Source of the DNA: WJMT01 sp964624145
Lineage (GTDB): Bacteria > Acidobacteriota > Aminicenantia > Aminicenantales > Aminicenantaceae
Assembly (NCBI GenBank): GCA_964624145.1
Contig: CAZUXT010000007.1
Coordinates: 55,904-119,903 of the forward strand
Direction of reading: 5' to 3'
DNA length: 64,000 bases
Part shown: in pieces, positions 8,869 to 17,343 of the stretch
Position numbering within the stretch: the first letter of the stretch is position 1
Layout: each line of letters starts with the position of its first letter
Made by a program: the position numbers and the translations under genes
The notes under the pieces: generated by a model
Databases searched by the model: none
What the model was told of the DNA's origin: nothing
What the model saw: the letters and a program-made list of their open reading frames with translations, nothing else

Positions 8869-10161
8869 TCAAGGATAAAGGCGGTAAAGGAGCCTGGGAA
8901 ATGGGATGGTTTCTCGAATATGCTTGATATTACAGATCCAGGCTACAGTACGCTCAATACCAAGGCCGAAACCCGCATGAGGGACAGAACCATATTTTCT
9001 TAAGTCAACATACCACTCGTAGTCTTTTTCCGGAAGATTGTGTTCTTTTATCCTCTCCTTAAGCAGCTTCATGTCATGAATCCTTTGCCCTCCGCCTATG
9101 ATTTCTCCATATCCTTCAGAAGCAAGCACATCCAAACCCAAAACGAGGTCAGGCCGTTTGTCATCAGGCTGCATATAAAATGCTTTTATTTTTGCAGGAA
9201 AATGAGTGATACACACAGGTTGTTTGAATATCTTGGATATCAAAGTCTCTTCAGGAGCACCGAAATCATCTCCGAAATTGAGTTCCCTTCCTTTCTCCCT
9301 CAATTCCTTAAGGACTTCCTCATAGGTGAGTTTTGGAAAAGGTTTTTTTACGCTCTCAAGAGGTTTTGTGTCTCTCTCCAGTATTTCAAGCTCTGTTTTT
9401 TTGTTTTCCAGCACCCGTTCGATCAGATAGAGAACAAGGTCTTCGCTTAGTATTTTTATATCATCCAATTGAGCGAAAGCTATCTCCGGCTCTACCATCC
9501 AAAATTCAATCAAATGCCTTCTTGTTTTGGATTTCTCTGCCCTGAAGGTCGGCCCGAAGCAATAGACCTTTCCGAAGGCCATGGCCGTGGCCTCGTTATA
9601 AAGCTGTCCGCTCTGGCTGAGATAAGCACTCTGATCAAAATATTCTGTCTCAAAAAGAGTGGTTGTGCCTTCGCAGGCACTTGGAGTGAGTATGGGCGTA
9701 TCCATTAAACGGAAGCCTCTGTTATCGAAAAAATCCCTTATGGCTTTTATGAGTTCCGTTCTTATTTGAAGAACGGCATTCTGTTTACTTGACCTCAACC
9801 AGAGATGCCTGTTCTTCATAAGAAAAGATGTCCCGTGCTCTTTTGGAGTAATAGGATAGTCCTCCGCTATCTGTATGATATCAATGTCGCTGACACTGAT
9901 TTCATAACCACCCGGAGCTCTTTCTTCCTTTTTAACTTCACCCTTCATATGAAGAGATGACTCCTGAGTCAGCTTATTGAATTTTTCGAAAAGAGGGCTG
10001 TCTTTTTGCTTGCTGTAAATCATCCCCTGAACATATCCGGTTCCATCCCTGATGATTAAAAACCTTATCTTTCCGCTGGAGCGCTTGTTATACACCCAGC
10101 CCTTTATTTCCACATGTTGGTTCTCATGCTTTGGAAGATCTTCGATATATACCCACTTCAT
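8869..10161 (-). CDS. asnS: Asparaginyl-tRNA synthetase
   Basis: Class II aminoacyl-tRNA synthetase charging tRNA-Asn. It has an N-terminal OB-fold anticodon-binding domain (WVYNKRSSGKIRFLIIRDGT) and a class IIb catalytic core with motif 2 FGPTFRAEKSKTRRHLIEFW and motif 3 GFGLGIERTVAWI. SGQLYNEATAMAFGKVY, with an A-x-A-F-G-K-V pattern, favours AsnRS over AspRS. At 430 residues it resembles the compact bacterial/archaeal form. A tRNA-Asn with GTT anticodon lies at 33158-33233. Its upstream region borders the first copy of the structured repeat. Confidence 0.95.
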   Translation of the reverse strand: MKWVYIEDLPKHENQHVEIKGWVYNKRSSGKIRFLIIRDGTGYVQGMIYSKQKDSPLFEKFNKLTQESSLHMKGEVKKEERAPGGYEISVSDIDIIQIAEDYPITPKEHGTSFLMKNRHLWLRSSKQNAVLQIRTELIKAIRDFFDNRGFRLMDTPILTPSACEGTTTLFETEYFDQSAYLSQSGQLYNEATAMAFGKVYCFGPTFRAEKSKTRRHLIEFWMVEPEIAFAQLDDIKILSEDLVLYLIERVLENKKTELEILERDTKPLESVKKPFPKLTYEEVLKELREKGRELNFGDDFGAPEETLISKIFKQPVCITHFPAKIKAFYMQPDDKRPDLVLGLDVLASEGYGEIIGGGQRIHDMKLLKERIKEHNLPEKDYEWYVDLRKYGSVPHAGFGLGIERTVAWICNIKHIRETIPFPRLLYRLYP

Positions 10162-10540
10162 AATGGGAATGATTATAAAAGATATACGTTAAAATGTCTA
10201 TCCATTTAAAGCCAAAGGCCATGGGATTTTGTGTTTGCAAATTTGAGTTGTTTGTTTGATTTAGATAAAATTCATTTAACCTGACCTATTCATAAAAAAA
10301 TGGCGATGTTCATTTTTTTTTGCTTCCAAGGGACTACATGCTTTTTAAAAAAATGACAACTGAAATGTTTTTGTTTGTTTTTACTTTCATTTTAATCGCC
10401 ATTTTTTTACCATATAGGCAAGCCGATCTCGCTGCATCTGCTTCGTTACAGGGTACTCGCGGTGAAGGACCACAGCTTCGCACTCTGTGCCTCGCATCTG
10501 CAGCAACCTCGACTTGTGAATAATCCAGGTCAAAAAGAAA
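10162..10540. other. Intergenic region between asnS and the DUF4416 gene
   Basis: No coding sequence is supported here. The asnS-proximal part (10162-10278) is AT-rich and unremarkable and should hold the asnS promoter on the reverse strand. The rest is occupied by the structured repeat described separately (10279-10530). A short open frame across the repeat is also partly open in the second copy, but the differences there track base pairing rather than codons. Confidence 0.5.
10279..10530 (+). repeat. Structured dispersed repeat, copy 1 (MITE-like or ncRNA-like)
   Basis: About 250 bases bounded by imperfect terminal inverted repeats: ACCTGACCTATTCAT at the left and the reverse complement of ACCTGGATTATTCAC at the right. 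Inside, a perfect 14-bp inverted repeat (10294-10307 with 10395-10408) encloses an 87-base AT-rich loop. It is followed by a GC-rich domain of about 110 bases with nested pairings: 10419-10426 with 10509-10516, 10448-10453 with 10483-10488, and an inner GTGAAG/CTTC hairpin. The same architecture recurs at 25869-26222. Orientation is arbitrary and is given relative to the shared order. It ends ten bases before the DUF4416 start codon. Confidence 0.7.
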
Positions 10541-11086
10541 ATGGCCGAACCAAAATCATTTAAAAAAAGGAAATTAATCATAGGAATCATGGCAGGGGAG
10601 CCGGAAGTGTTCTCTATAACCCAGGAAGAGCTAGTAAATCTGTACGGCCCTATAGACATGGAAAGTGACATTTTCCCCTTCACTTATACAGACTACTATT
10701 CGAAACGAATGGGGGAGGCTTCCTTGATGAGGAAATTCATAAGCTTTTATACACTGATAGCGCCAGAAACATTGAGTGAAATCAAAATGACCACTAACCG
10801 CATTGAAGAGAAGATTAAAACAAAGCTACAAAGCCCTCACCGCATTGTGAATATAGATCCTGGTGTTATCAATGATTCCTCGCTAATAATGGCTACAGTC
10901 AAAGATTTTGCCCACCGGATTCCCCTGCTGCAGGGGATATACGGACATCTTGAGTTTCTCTTTGGGAAAAAGGAGATTAGGATCCTTGACTGGACTTATC
11001 CTGATTTTAGAGAAAAGACCTACCATTCGTTTTTTCTAAATGTAAGAAAGAAATATCTTGACCAGGTTAAATATCAATTAACCTGA
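10541..11086 (+). CDS. DUF4416 family protein
   Basis: A 181-residue soluble protein matching the DUF4416 pattern: an N-terminal KLIIGIMAGEPE, then a YGPIDMESDIFPFTYTDYYS segment, the central NIDPGVINDSSLIMATVKDF and a C-terminal W-T-Y-P-D-F motif followed by Y-H-S-F-F. No catalytic function is established for the family as far as I know. It stands alone between two minus-strand blocks. The start has no strong Shine-Dalgarno (AAAAAGAAA precedes the ATG) and follows the structured repeat by ten bases, so the repeat may form part of its 5' leader. The gene is flanked by two 17-bp near-identical sequences (10276-10292 and 11078-11094). Confidence 0.85.
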   Translation: MAEPKSFKKRKLIIGIMAGEPEVFSITQEELVNLYGPIDMESDIFPFTYTDYYSKRMGEASLMRKFISFYTLIAPETLSEIKMTTNRIEEKIKTKLQSPHRIVNIDPGVINDSSLIMATVKDFAHRIPLLQGIYGHLEFLFGKKEIRILDWTYPDFREKTYHSFFLNVRKKYLDQVKYQLT

Positions 11087-11100
11087 CCAATTCAGGTTAA
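11078..11100. terminator. Hairpin between convergent DUF4416 and iscS genes
   Basis: A perfect 9-bp inverted repeat, TTAACCTGA-CCAAT-TCAGGTTAA, covers the DUF4416 stop codon and the end of the convergent cysteine desulfurase gene. It could act as a bidirectional terminator, but there is no strong T-tract on either side. Its left arm repeats the sequence just before the structured element at 10276-10292. Confidence 0.4.
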
Positions 11101-12245
11101 ACGGATCCGGCTGATATGGACCTCAAGTTTTCTATGATTTTCGGAAGTTCCTCAAGTACGATTTTGATGTCATCTTCCGTGTTAAACCTGCCAATGGAAA
11201 ACCGGATACAGGATCGTGCCTGTTCCGGAGTAAGGTTGAGGGCTGTTAAAACATGAGAGACTTCATCCGAATCCTCACTGCAGGCCGAGCCAGTTGAAAC
11301 AAAGATCCCTTTGGTAGCGAGAGCCAGCAGCACAGCCTCAGCTTCCAGCCTGAGAAAAGAAAAGTTAACCGTGGTTTTTATGCGCTCTTTCTCTGAACCG
11401 TTGAATTTGATATCAGGAATATGTGACTCGATTCCTTTTTTGAGTTGTTCCGCAAGGCCGTCAAGTCTCTTCTTGTCTTTCTTTAATCGCTGTGCAGCTA
11501 TTCGAGCCGCTTCTCCAAAGCCAACAATACCGGCCGTATTCTCCGTTCCAGCCCTCAATCTGCCTTCCTGATGGCCTCCGTGAATAAAAGGATGTATTTC
11601 AGTACCTTTTTTAATATATAAAGCTCCGACTCCCTTAGGGCCATATATTTTATGGGCGGATACGGACACCAGGTCAACACCGAGCTTATGAACATCGAAA
11701 TCGATCTTTCCATAAGTCTGGACAGCATCGGAATGAACCAAAACATTCTTCTTTTTTGCTATATGAATAATTTCTTTTATGGGCTGCAGTGTACCGATTT
11801 CGTTGTTCGCGTGCATAATAGACACAAGCGCTGTTTTTTGTGTCACTTTTTTTTCAAGCATATCCAAATCAACAATGCCGTGTTCATCAACAGGAATAAA
11901 AGTGACTTTTTTCCCTGATTTTCTCATGTAAAGAGCGGTCTCAATCACGGCAGGGTGCTCGATCGCGGAAGTGACCAACTCGTTCTTTTCAGGATGAGCT
12001 TCCATAATACCTTTTATGGCAAAATTATCTGATTCTGTGCCGGAACCGGTAAAGACGATCTCACTTCTTTCTGCTCCCATTGCTTCAGCAATGTTCTCTC
12101 TTGCTTCGGTTATGAATTTTTTGGCATCTCTCCCGACAGGATAGAGGGAGGAAGGGTTTCCAAAGTGCTGCTCGAGGAACACAGACATCTTCTTGCACAC
12201 CTGAGGATCGATTCTTGTTGTCGCGTTATTGTCAAGATAGATCAT
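11097..12245 (-). CDS. iscS: Cysteine desulfurase (IscS/NifS family)
   Basis: PLP enzyme that takes sulfur from cysteine for Fe-S clusters and thio-modification of tRNA, giving alanine. Landmarks are the N-terminal MIYLDNNATT, the PLP-binding lysine in SVSAHKIYGPKG, and the catalytic-loop cysteine in STGSACSEDSDEVSHVL. Length 382 fits NifS/IscS. No IscU or NifU scaffold is next to it. It lies 38 bases after serA on the same strand and may be transcribed with the serine-biosynthesis pair upstream, which would link serine and cysteine metabolism. A second class V enzyme of desulfurase type is at 38737-39900. Confidence 0.93.
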   Translation of the reverse strand: MIYLDNNATTRIDPQVCKKMSVFLEQHFGNPSSLYPVGRDAKKFITEARENIAEAMGAERSEIVFTGSGTESDNFAIKGIMEAHPEKNELVTSAIEHPAVIETALYMRKSGKKVTFIPVDEHGIVDLDMLEKKVTQKTALVSIMHANNEIGTLQPIKEIIHIAKKKNVLVHSDAVQTYGKIDFDVHKLGVDLVSVSAHKIYGPKGVGALYIKKGTEIHPFIHGGHQEGRLRAGTENTAGIVGFGEAARIAAQRLKKDKKRLDGLAEQLKKGIESHIPDIKFNGSEKERIKTTVNFSFLRLEAEAVLLALATKGIFVSTGSACSEDSDEVSHVLTALNLTPEQARSCIRFSIGRFNTEDDIKIVLEELPKIIENLRSISAGSV

Positions 12246-12283
12246 TTTTCTATCAATCGTTTCAAATCTGTGGTCTATCTGAC

Positions 12284-13189
12284 CTATAAGTATCTTTCTT
12301 TGAGAATTTTAACGACTTCCAGTCCCGCTCTCTTCTGTCCTTCGGCACAGGCAGCTCCTATATGAGGAGCAGCGATGACATTTTGATGATCTATCAGTTC
12401 GAAGCTGTCAGGGGGTTCTTTCTCATACACATCAAGAGCCGCTGCTTTGACTTTGCCTTCGTTAATGGATTTTAAAAGGGCCTTTTCATCAACCACGCCT
12501 CCACGGGCTGCATTGACTATCACAACGCCCTGTTTCATCTTTAAAAATTCTTCGTCACTGATAATGTGTTTTGTGCCTTCAGTCAAGGGCAGATGCAGGG
12601 ATATGAGGTCGGCCTTCTCTAAAAGCTCGTCAAGCGGAACCTGTTTGACATCAAGGTCGGTTTTAATGTCGACAATATCATAAGCAATGACCTTCATACC
12701 AAAGGCAATCGCCCTCTGTGCTACGGCAAGGCCTATTCTTCCGCTTCCTATGATGCCCAGTGTTTTTCCATATAGTTCACTGCCTTTCAAGGCCTTTTTC
12801 TCCCATTTGTGTTCCTTCATAGACAGATTTCCCCTGCCGTGCCACCGCACAGCCCCTAACATCAATCCGAAAGTATGCTCTGCTACGGAAATAGTGGTAG
12901 CCTTGGGAGTGTTGGCCACAGCAATGCCTTTTTCCTCAGCGGCTTTAAGGTCGATATTATCAAGTCCGATTCCAGCCCGAATAATAAGCTCTAAGTTTGA
13001 AGCGGCATGGATAACGTTTTTTGTTATCTTTGTCGCGCTTCTCACCACAGCCACATTATAATCAGAAATTGTTTTTATAAGTTCTGATTCGTCCATTCCG
13101 GTTTTTACAGTCACATCAAACTCGGACAGCGACTTAAGCTCTTCCAAGGCATCCGGGTGCAAAGCATCACATATTAATACTTTTTTCAT
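12284..13189 (-). CDS. serA: D-3-phosphoglycerate dehydrogenase (short form)
   Basis: NAD-dependent D-2-hydroxyacid dehydrogenase oxidising 3-phosphoglycerate to 3-phosphohydroxypyruvate, the first step of serine synthesis. Visible are the Rossmann motif GIIGSGRIGLAVAQRA, the catalytic AARGGVVDEKAL arginine region and PHIGAACAEGQ containing the catalytic histidine. At 301 residues it lacks the regulatory ASB and ACT domains of longer SerA proteins, so serine feedback by that route is not expected. The ATG at 13189 shares one base with the stop of the upstream aminotransferase and is preceded by GGAGG. That coupling supports the SerA assignment over other hydroxyacid dehydrogenases. Confidence 0.88.
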   Translation of the reverse strand: MKKVLICDALHPDALEELKSLSEFDVTVKTGMDESELIKTISDYNVAVVRSATKITKNVIHAASNLELIIRAGIGLDNIDLKAAEEKGIAVANTPKATTISVAEHTFGLMLGAVRWHGRGNLSMKEHKWEKKALKGSELYGKTLGIIGSGRIGLAVAQRAIAFGMKVIAYDIVDIKTDLDVKQVPLDELLEKADLISLHLPLTEGTKHIISDEEFLKMKQGVVIVNAARGGVVDEKALLKSINEGKVKAAALDVYEKEPPDSFELIDHQNVIAAPHIGAACAEGQKRAGLEVVKILKERYL

Positions 13190-14331
13190 CACAAATCCTC
13201 CTTAAAAATATTTTCAGCCGCTTTAATGGACTCTCCGAATTCACATTCATATCCGAGCTCTGAAAGAGTCATTTCAAGCGCTGATAAAGCGGTTATTATA
13301 TCAAATCGGCCTATATATCCTAAGTGTGAAATTCTAAAAAATTCCCCTTTATGAGGCGCCTGGGAACCGGCGATATAGACCCCATATTTATTGTGCATTA
13401 TATCTATGAGTTTGAATCCGTCTATTCCTTTGGGTGTTTTCACTGCAGTCAGTACATTTCCCGGATTATCGGCCAGAAATTCGAGTCCCAGAGCGGTTAC
13501 TCCTGCTCTGGTCGCTTTGCCGAGTATTCTATGATGCTCTATGAGCTTTTCAAGCCCTATCTCCATTATCATTTCCAAAGATTTTTTTTGCTGGATGATG
13601 AGAGATATAGCAGGTGAATAAGGCGAGGTTCGGTTCTCCAGGCTTTTTTTGGACGCTTTGGCATCAAAGTAGTATTTGGGGAGCGAAGATTTCTCAACAA
13701 AGGCCCATGCCTTTGGGCTGAAAGCTATGTACGAAAGTCCGGGGGGGATCATGAAGGCCTTTTGAGAGCCAGCGATCAAAACATCTATATTCCAGTCATC
13801 CATAGGGCAGGGAACAGCCCCTATGCCTGATATCCCATCAACCACGAGCAGTCCCTCTTTCTCTTTAATGACCTCACTGTATCCCTTAATATCATAGACA
13901 GCTCCAGTAGATGTCTCTGAAAGTGTTGTAAACACAGCTTTGACACCAGGTCTGCTTGAAAGTTCGTCTCTGAGATTTTCCTTTGGATAGTCTTTTCCCC
14001 ATTCGAGTTTTATGTTCCGTGTTTTCAGGCCGTATTCCCTGCAAATACAGGACCATCTGTTTCCAAATTTTCCTCCATTTAAAACAATCACTTCGTCTTC
14101 AGGGGAAAGTATATTCACTACAGCAGCCTCCATAGCTCCGGTACCGGTAGAAGCAAGGATAAATACATCTTCTTTTGTCTGGAACATGTATTGAAGACCG
14201 CGTGTGACCTCCATAAAAATCTCGGAAAATTCAGATGTTCTATGATGGATTATGGGCTCAGCAGCAGCGGACAGGACGCTTTCGGGAATCGGGGTGGGGC
14301 CAGGGGAAATAAGATATTTTTTTTTAATCAT
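13189..14331 (-). CDS. Class V aminotransferase (serine-pyruvate / alanine-glyoxylate / phosphoserine type)
   Basis: PLP-dependent transaminase of the alanine-glyoxylate/serine-pyruvate family. The start LISPGPTPIPESV is the family hallmark. The PLP lysine lies in AGSQKAFMIPPGLSYIAFS, and the segment GTGAMEAAVVNILSPED binds cofactor phosphate. I set the start at 14331 because the 22 upstream codons of the longest ORF do not align with the family. Its direct coupling to serA suggests it converts 3-phosphohydroxypyruvate to phosphoserine in place of a classical SerC; that is inference from context. A glyoxylate or serine transaminase role is the alternative. About 380 residues. Confidence 0.9.
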   Translation of the reverse strand: MIKKKYLISPGPTPIPESVLSAAAEPIIHHRTSEFSEIFMEVTRGLQYMFQTKEDVFILASTGTGAMEAAVVNILSPEDEVIVLNGGKFGNRWSCICREYGLKTRNIKLEWGKDYPKENLRDELSSRPGVKAVFTTLSETSTGAVYDIKGYSEVIKEKEGLLVVDGISGIGAVPCPMDDWNIDVLIAGSQKAFMIPPGLSYIAFSPKAWAFVEKSSLPKYYFDAKASKKSLENRTSPYSPAISLIIQQKKSLEMIMEIGLEKLIEHHRILGKATRAGVTALGLEFLADNPGNVLTAVKTPKGIDGFKLIDIMHNKYGVYIAGSQAPHKGEFFRISHLGYIGRFDIITALSALEMTLSELGYECEFGESIKAAENIFKEDL

Positions 14332-14388
14332 CTTTTCGACTTTTATTATATTGATTTTAATGAATAAGGTAAATAGTAATTTATTTGG

Positions 14389-15852
14389 ATGAAGCATCTC
14401 CGGTCCAGCCCTTTTAAAGGAGACCTCATCCTCTGTCTTTCCATTCTGAATGTAATGATTTTCTTGACATGTTCCCTTGTTATGATTAATTTTTTAGCCA
14501 TGTCTATCTTCTTTTATCTGGGAGAATCTGCCTTTGTCGTGCTGTTTATGGGTTTACTGGTGTTCAACGTATTCAGTGCTGTAGAAAAAGAAAAGCGTGC
14601 TTTCTGGAGAAGCCTTCACGTTATTTTAGGGGTATTGTTTCTCAATGCAGTTCTCTTATTGCTGCCTGTAAAAATCAAAAACATCATTTTTGGAGCCTTC
14701 TTTTTGTTATTCCTCATGCTTTTAATATTTCTCCTTTTTTCTCCGAGACCGAATAGCAGCATAAAAATAACAGGAAAACAGAGAAAAAGGGATGAAAGGG
14801 ACATTATCTTCTCAAGATTTGACCTCAAACAAGGATCTCATCGTTACCATGAATATTATAAAAGAAAAAAAGAATATAAGAATATAGATGAGCGTATCAG
14901 AAAAAATCCAGATATACTCACATCCTATCATATGGCCAGAGATAGAATCAATTTTTCTTTGGCTGACTCAGAGTTTGACTTTCTGGAATATCTGCTGAAC
15001 AGAACAAAAGCTGATATTTACAGTGGAAAAATGGACATGGGAAAGCAGGTGAACTCCCACCTTGTAAAAAATGTTCTGAAATACCTTGGAGCTGACATCT
15101 CTGGGATCTGCGAGCTGGATCAATCTTATGTTTACTCTCATGTGGGAAGAGGGCCTGATCCATACGGTTCGACCATAGAATGCAGCCATAAATACGCCGT
15201 TGTGTTTGCCATAAAAATGGACTTTAAAATCATTTCTCTGTCTCCCAAACCTCCAGTTATTGTTGAAACCGCTCATAAGTATGTCAAAGCGGCCCAAATC
15301 TCAATCATCACAGCAAACTTCATTCGAAAATTAGGACATTCTGCAAGAGCCCACTTTGCAGGAAGCGATTATAAAGCCATTGTTCCTCCTTTGGCCTATA
15401 AAGCCGGCCTTGGGGAAATTGGAAGATTGGGGATTTTGATCACAGAAGATTATGGTCCCAGAATAAGGCTGGGGCTCATAACCACTGATCTTCCTCTCGC
15501 TACAGATAATCCAAAAGTATTTGGAGTCCAGAATTTTTGTCAAATATGTAAAAAATGCGCTTTAAACTGTCCTTCCAAAGCGATCCCTATTGGGAATAAG
15601 AGAGAAGAAAACGGTTCTGAAAGATGGATAATCAATAGGGAAGCATGTTACGAATTTTGGAGAAAATGTGGGACAGACTGTGCCAAATGTATTTACGTCT
15701 GTCCTTACAGCAAACCAAATAATTTTATGCATAAAATAATAAGAATCGCTAACTCAAAATCCACAGGCTTCCAGAAGCTGTCTGTAAAAGGGGATGATTT
15801 TTTCTATGGAAGAATCCCCAAAGAAAAAAGATCTCTTGATTGGACAAAGTAA
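14389..15852 (+). CDS. Membrane-anchored reductive-dehalogenase-like 4Fe-4S protein
   Basis: A 487-residue protein with four hydrophobic segments in the first 120 residues, then a soluble domain resembling reductive dehalogenase catalytic subunits and, more distantly, epoxyqueuosine reductase. The region after the membrane part has the family pattern KRDERDIIFSRFDLKQGS with HRYHEYY. The C-terminus holds two ferredoxin-type clusters: CQICKKCALNCP (C-x2-C-x2-C-x3-CP) and CYEFWRKCGTDCAKCIYVCP. In dehalogenases the middle domain binds cobalamin. There is no Tat signal and no separate RdhB-like anchor nearby; the fused membrane segments could replace it, in which case the domain may face the cytoplasm. 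The start has a poor ribosome binding site. It precedes a Tat-exported PLP enzyme by 68 bases. Confidence 0.75.
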   Translation: MKHLRSSPFKGDLILCLSILNVMIFLTCSLVMINFLAMSIFFYLGESAFVVLFMGLLVFNVFSAVEKEKRAFWRSLHVILGVLFLNAVLLLLPVKIKNIIFGAFFLLFLMLLIFLLFSPRPNSSIKITGKQRKRDERDIIFSRFDLKQGSHRYHEYYKRKKEYKNIDERIRKNPDILTSYHMARDRINFSLADSEFDFLEYLLNRTKADIYSGKMDMGKQVNSHLVKNVLKYLGADISGICELDQSYVYSHVGRGPDPYGSTIECSHKYAVVFAIKMDFKIISLSPKPPVIVETAHKYVKAAQISIITANFIRKLGHSARAHFAGSDYKAIVPPLAYKAGLGEIGRLGILITEDYGPRIRLGLITTDLPLATDNPKVFGVQNFCQICKKCALNCPSKAIPIGNKREENGSERWIINREACYEFWRKCGTDCAKCIYVCPYSKPNNFMHKIIRIANSKSTGFQKLSVKGDDFFYGRIPKEKRSLDWTK

Positions 15853-15920
15853 TAAATATTTTAGATACTTATTCCAGGTTAGTCGATAATGTATCCAAAA
15901 AAAATAAAAGGAGAGTAAAA

Positions 15921-17243
15921 ATGGGAAAAAGCCGCAGGCAGTTTTTCAAGGAGGTAGGATTAGGTGTCGGTTCTCTTGGAGTTTTCGGACTGTTAAACCG
16001 AGATGCCCGGGCAGCACTTAATTCAAAGATCAAGGAGGTCAAAAACATCCCCGCAAAAAAAGTGGCTGAAGACGAAGACTTCTGGTTTTATGTCCAGCAG
16101 GCTTTTAATATTGACAGAAGTTTTATAAATCTCAACAATGGAGGAGTCCACCCCGCCCCTAAAATCGTTATAGATGCGGTCAAAAGGTACATGGATTTCT
16201 CAAATGGAGCCCCTGCTCATAATTCCTGGCGTATCCTTCGCCACAGAAAAGAACTCATAAGGAAACGGCTGGCAGACACATTTGGATGTTCACCGGAGGA
16301 AATCGCTTTCACGAGAAATGTGACAGAATCCATGCAGATCGCACTTTTAGGATTGGAGCTCAAGCAGGGAGATGAGGTTTTGACCACAACTCATGACTAC
16401 CCCTCAATGAAAAACGCTCTTTATCAGCGCCAGATGAGAGAAGGTATCAAAGTCAATATGTTCTCATTCCCGTACCCTCCAAAAAATATGGGCATTCTTA
16501 CGGATCTTTTCGAAAAAAATATCACTCCGAAAACCAAACTCATCCTGTTGTGCCACATAACAAACCTGAGCGGGCAGATATTCCCTGTAAGGGATATATG
16601 CCGGTTAGCTAAGAAACATGGAATAGAAGTGGTCATAGACGGAGCCCATTCATTCGGCCACTTTGTCTATAAGCAAAAAGACCTCGAATGTGATATTTAT
16701 GGAGCCAATCTCCATAAATGGATGATGGGGCCCATAGGAACAGGATTTCTCTATGTGAAAAAAGATAAGATAAAGAAAATATGGCCTCTGTTTCCGGCTC
16801 CAGATCCTGACAGTGATGATATCAGAAAATTCGAGCATGTGGGCACGCAGCCGGAAGCACTCAAGCTAGCCCTCGGAGACGCCCTGACCTTTCATCACGG
16901 TATTGGCGGGGAAAGAAAAGAAGAAAGATTAAGATACCTGAGAAATTATTGGGCAAAAGAGATCGAACAGCTTCCCGGAGTTAAGCTTTTAACCTCTTAT
17001 GATCCCGTACAATCCTGCGGCATAGGAACTTTTTCCCTGGAAAAGGATGATATAACAAAGCTGCAGCAGCAGCTTCTCGATAAACTCAAAGTCTACACCA
17101 TCACTGTAGGTATTCCTTCTCCACAAGAAGGAAAGGAAAACATTACAGGGATGAGAGTGACTCCGAGTATTTACACAACTCTTGATGAGCTTGGTATTTT
17201 CATAGATGGTGTGAAAAATTTCATAAAATCCGGTTCAGTATGA
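15921..17243 (+). CDS. Tat-exported class V aminotransferase-fold PLP enzyme
   Basis: Class V PLP enzyme of the isopenicillin-N-epimerase-like group. The start at 15921 is supported by AAAAGGAGAG just upstream and yields a twin-arginine signal, SRRQFFKEVG, followed by a hydrophobic stretch and an A-x-A-like cleavage region near residue 30. The fold markers are NLNNGGVHPAPK, TRNVTESMQIALLGL, the DGAHSFGHF cofactor aspartate region and the PLP lysine in GANLHKWMMGPIG. The mature part of about 410 residues is normal for the family. Exported PLP enzymes are unusual and Tat export is logical because the cofactor must be loaded in the cytoplasm. The substrate is unknown. It may be co-transcribed with the dehalogenase-like gene before it. 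Confidence 0.88.
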   Translation: MGKSRRQFFKEVGLGVGSLGVFGLLNRDARAALNSKIKEVKNIPAKKVAEDEDFWFYVQQAFNIDRSFINLNNGGVHPAPKIVIDAVKRYMDFSNGAPAHNSWRILRHRKELIRKRLADTFGCSPEEIAFTRNVTESMQIALLGLELKQGDEVLTTTHDYPSMKNALYQRQMREGIKVNMFSFPYPPKNMGILTDLFEKNITPKTKLILLCHITNLSGQIFPVRDICRLAKKHGIEVVIDGAHSFGHFVYKQKDLECDIYGANLHKWMMGPIGTGFLYVKKDKIKKIWPLFPAPDPDSDDIRKFEHVGTQPEALKLALGDALTFHHGIGGERKEERLRYLRNYWAKEIEQLPGVKLLTSYDPVQSCGIGTFSLEKDDITKLQQQLLDKLKVYTITVGIPSPQEGKENITGMRVTPSIYTTLDELGIFIDGVKNFIKSGSV

Positions 17244-17343
17244 GGTTTCTCTAGTTCTGTTTGTGTATTCGTTCCAAACATTGGGGGAATAAAAAAATTG
17301 ATTTAAATCGAAAAAATACGTAAATTATTCTAACAGAGGAAAT

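Noticed and set aside
10320..10523. A 67-residue protein across the first structured repeat
   Set aside because: The frame is not continuous in the second copy, it lacks a ribosome binding site, and differences between copies follow base pairing rather than codons.
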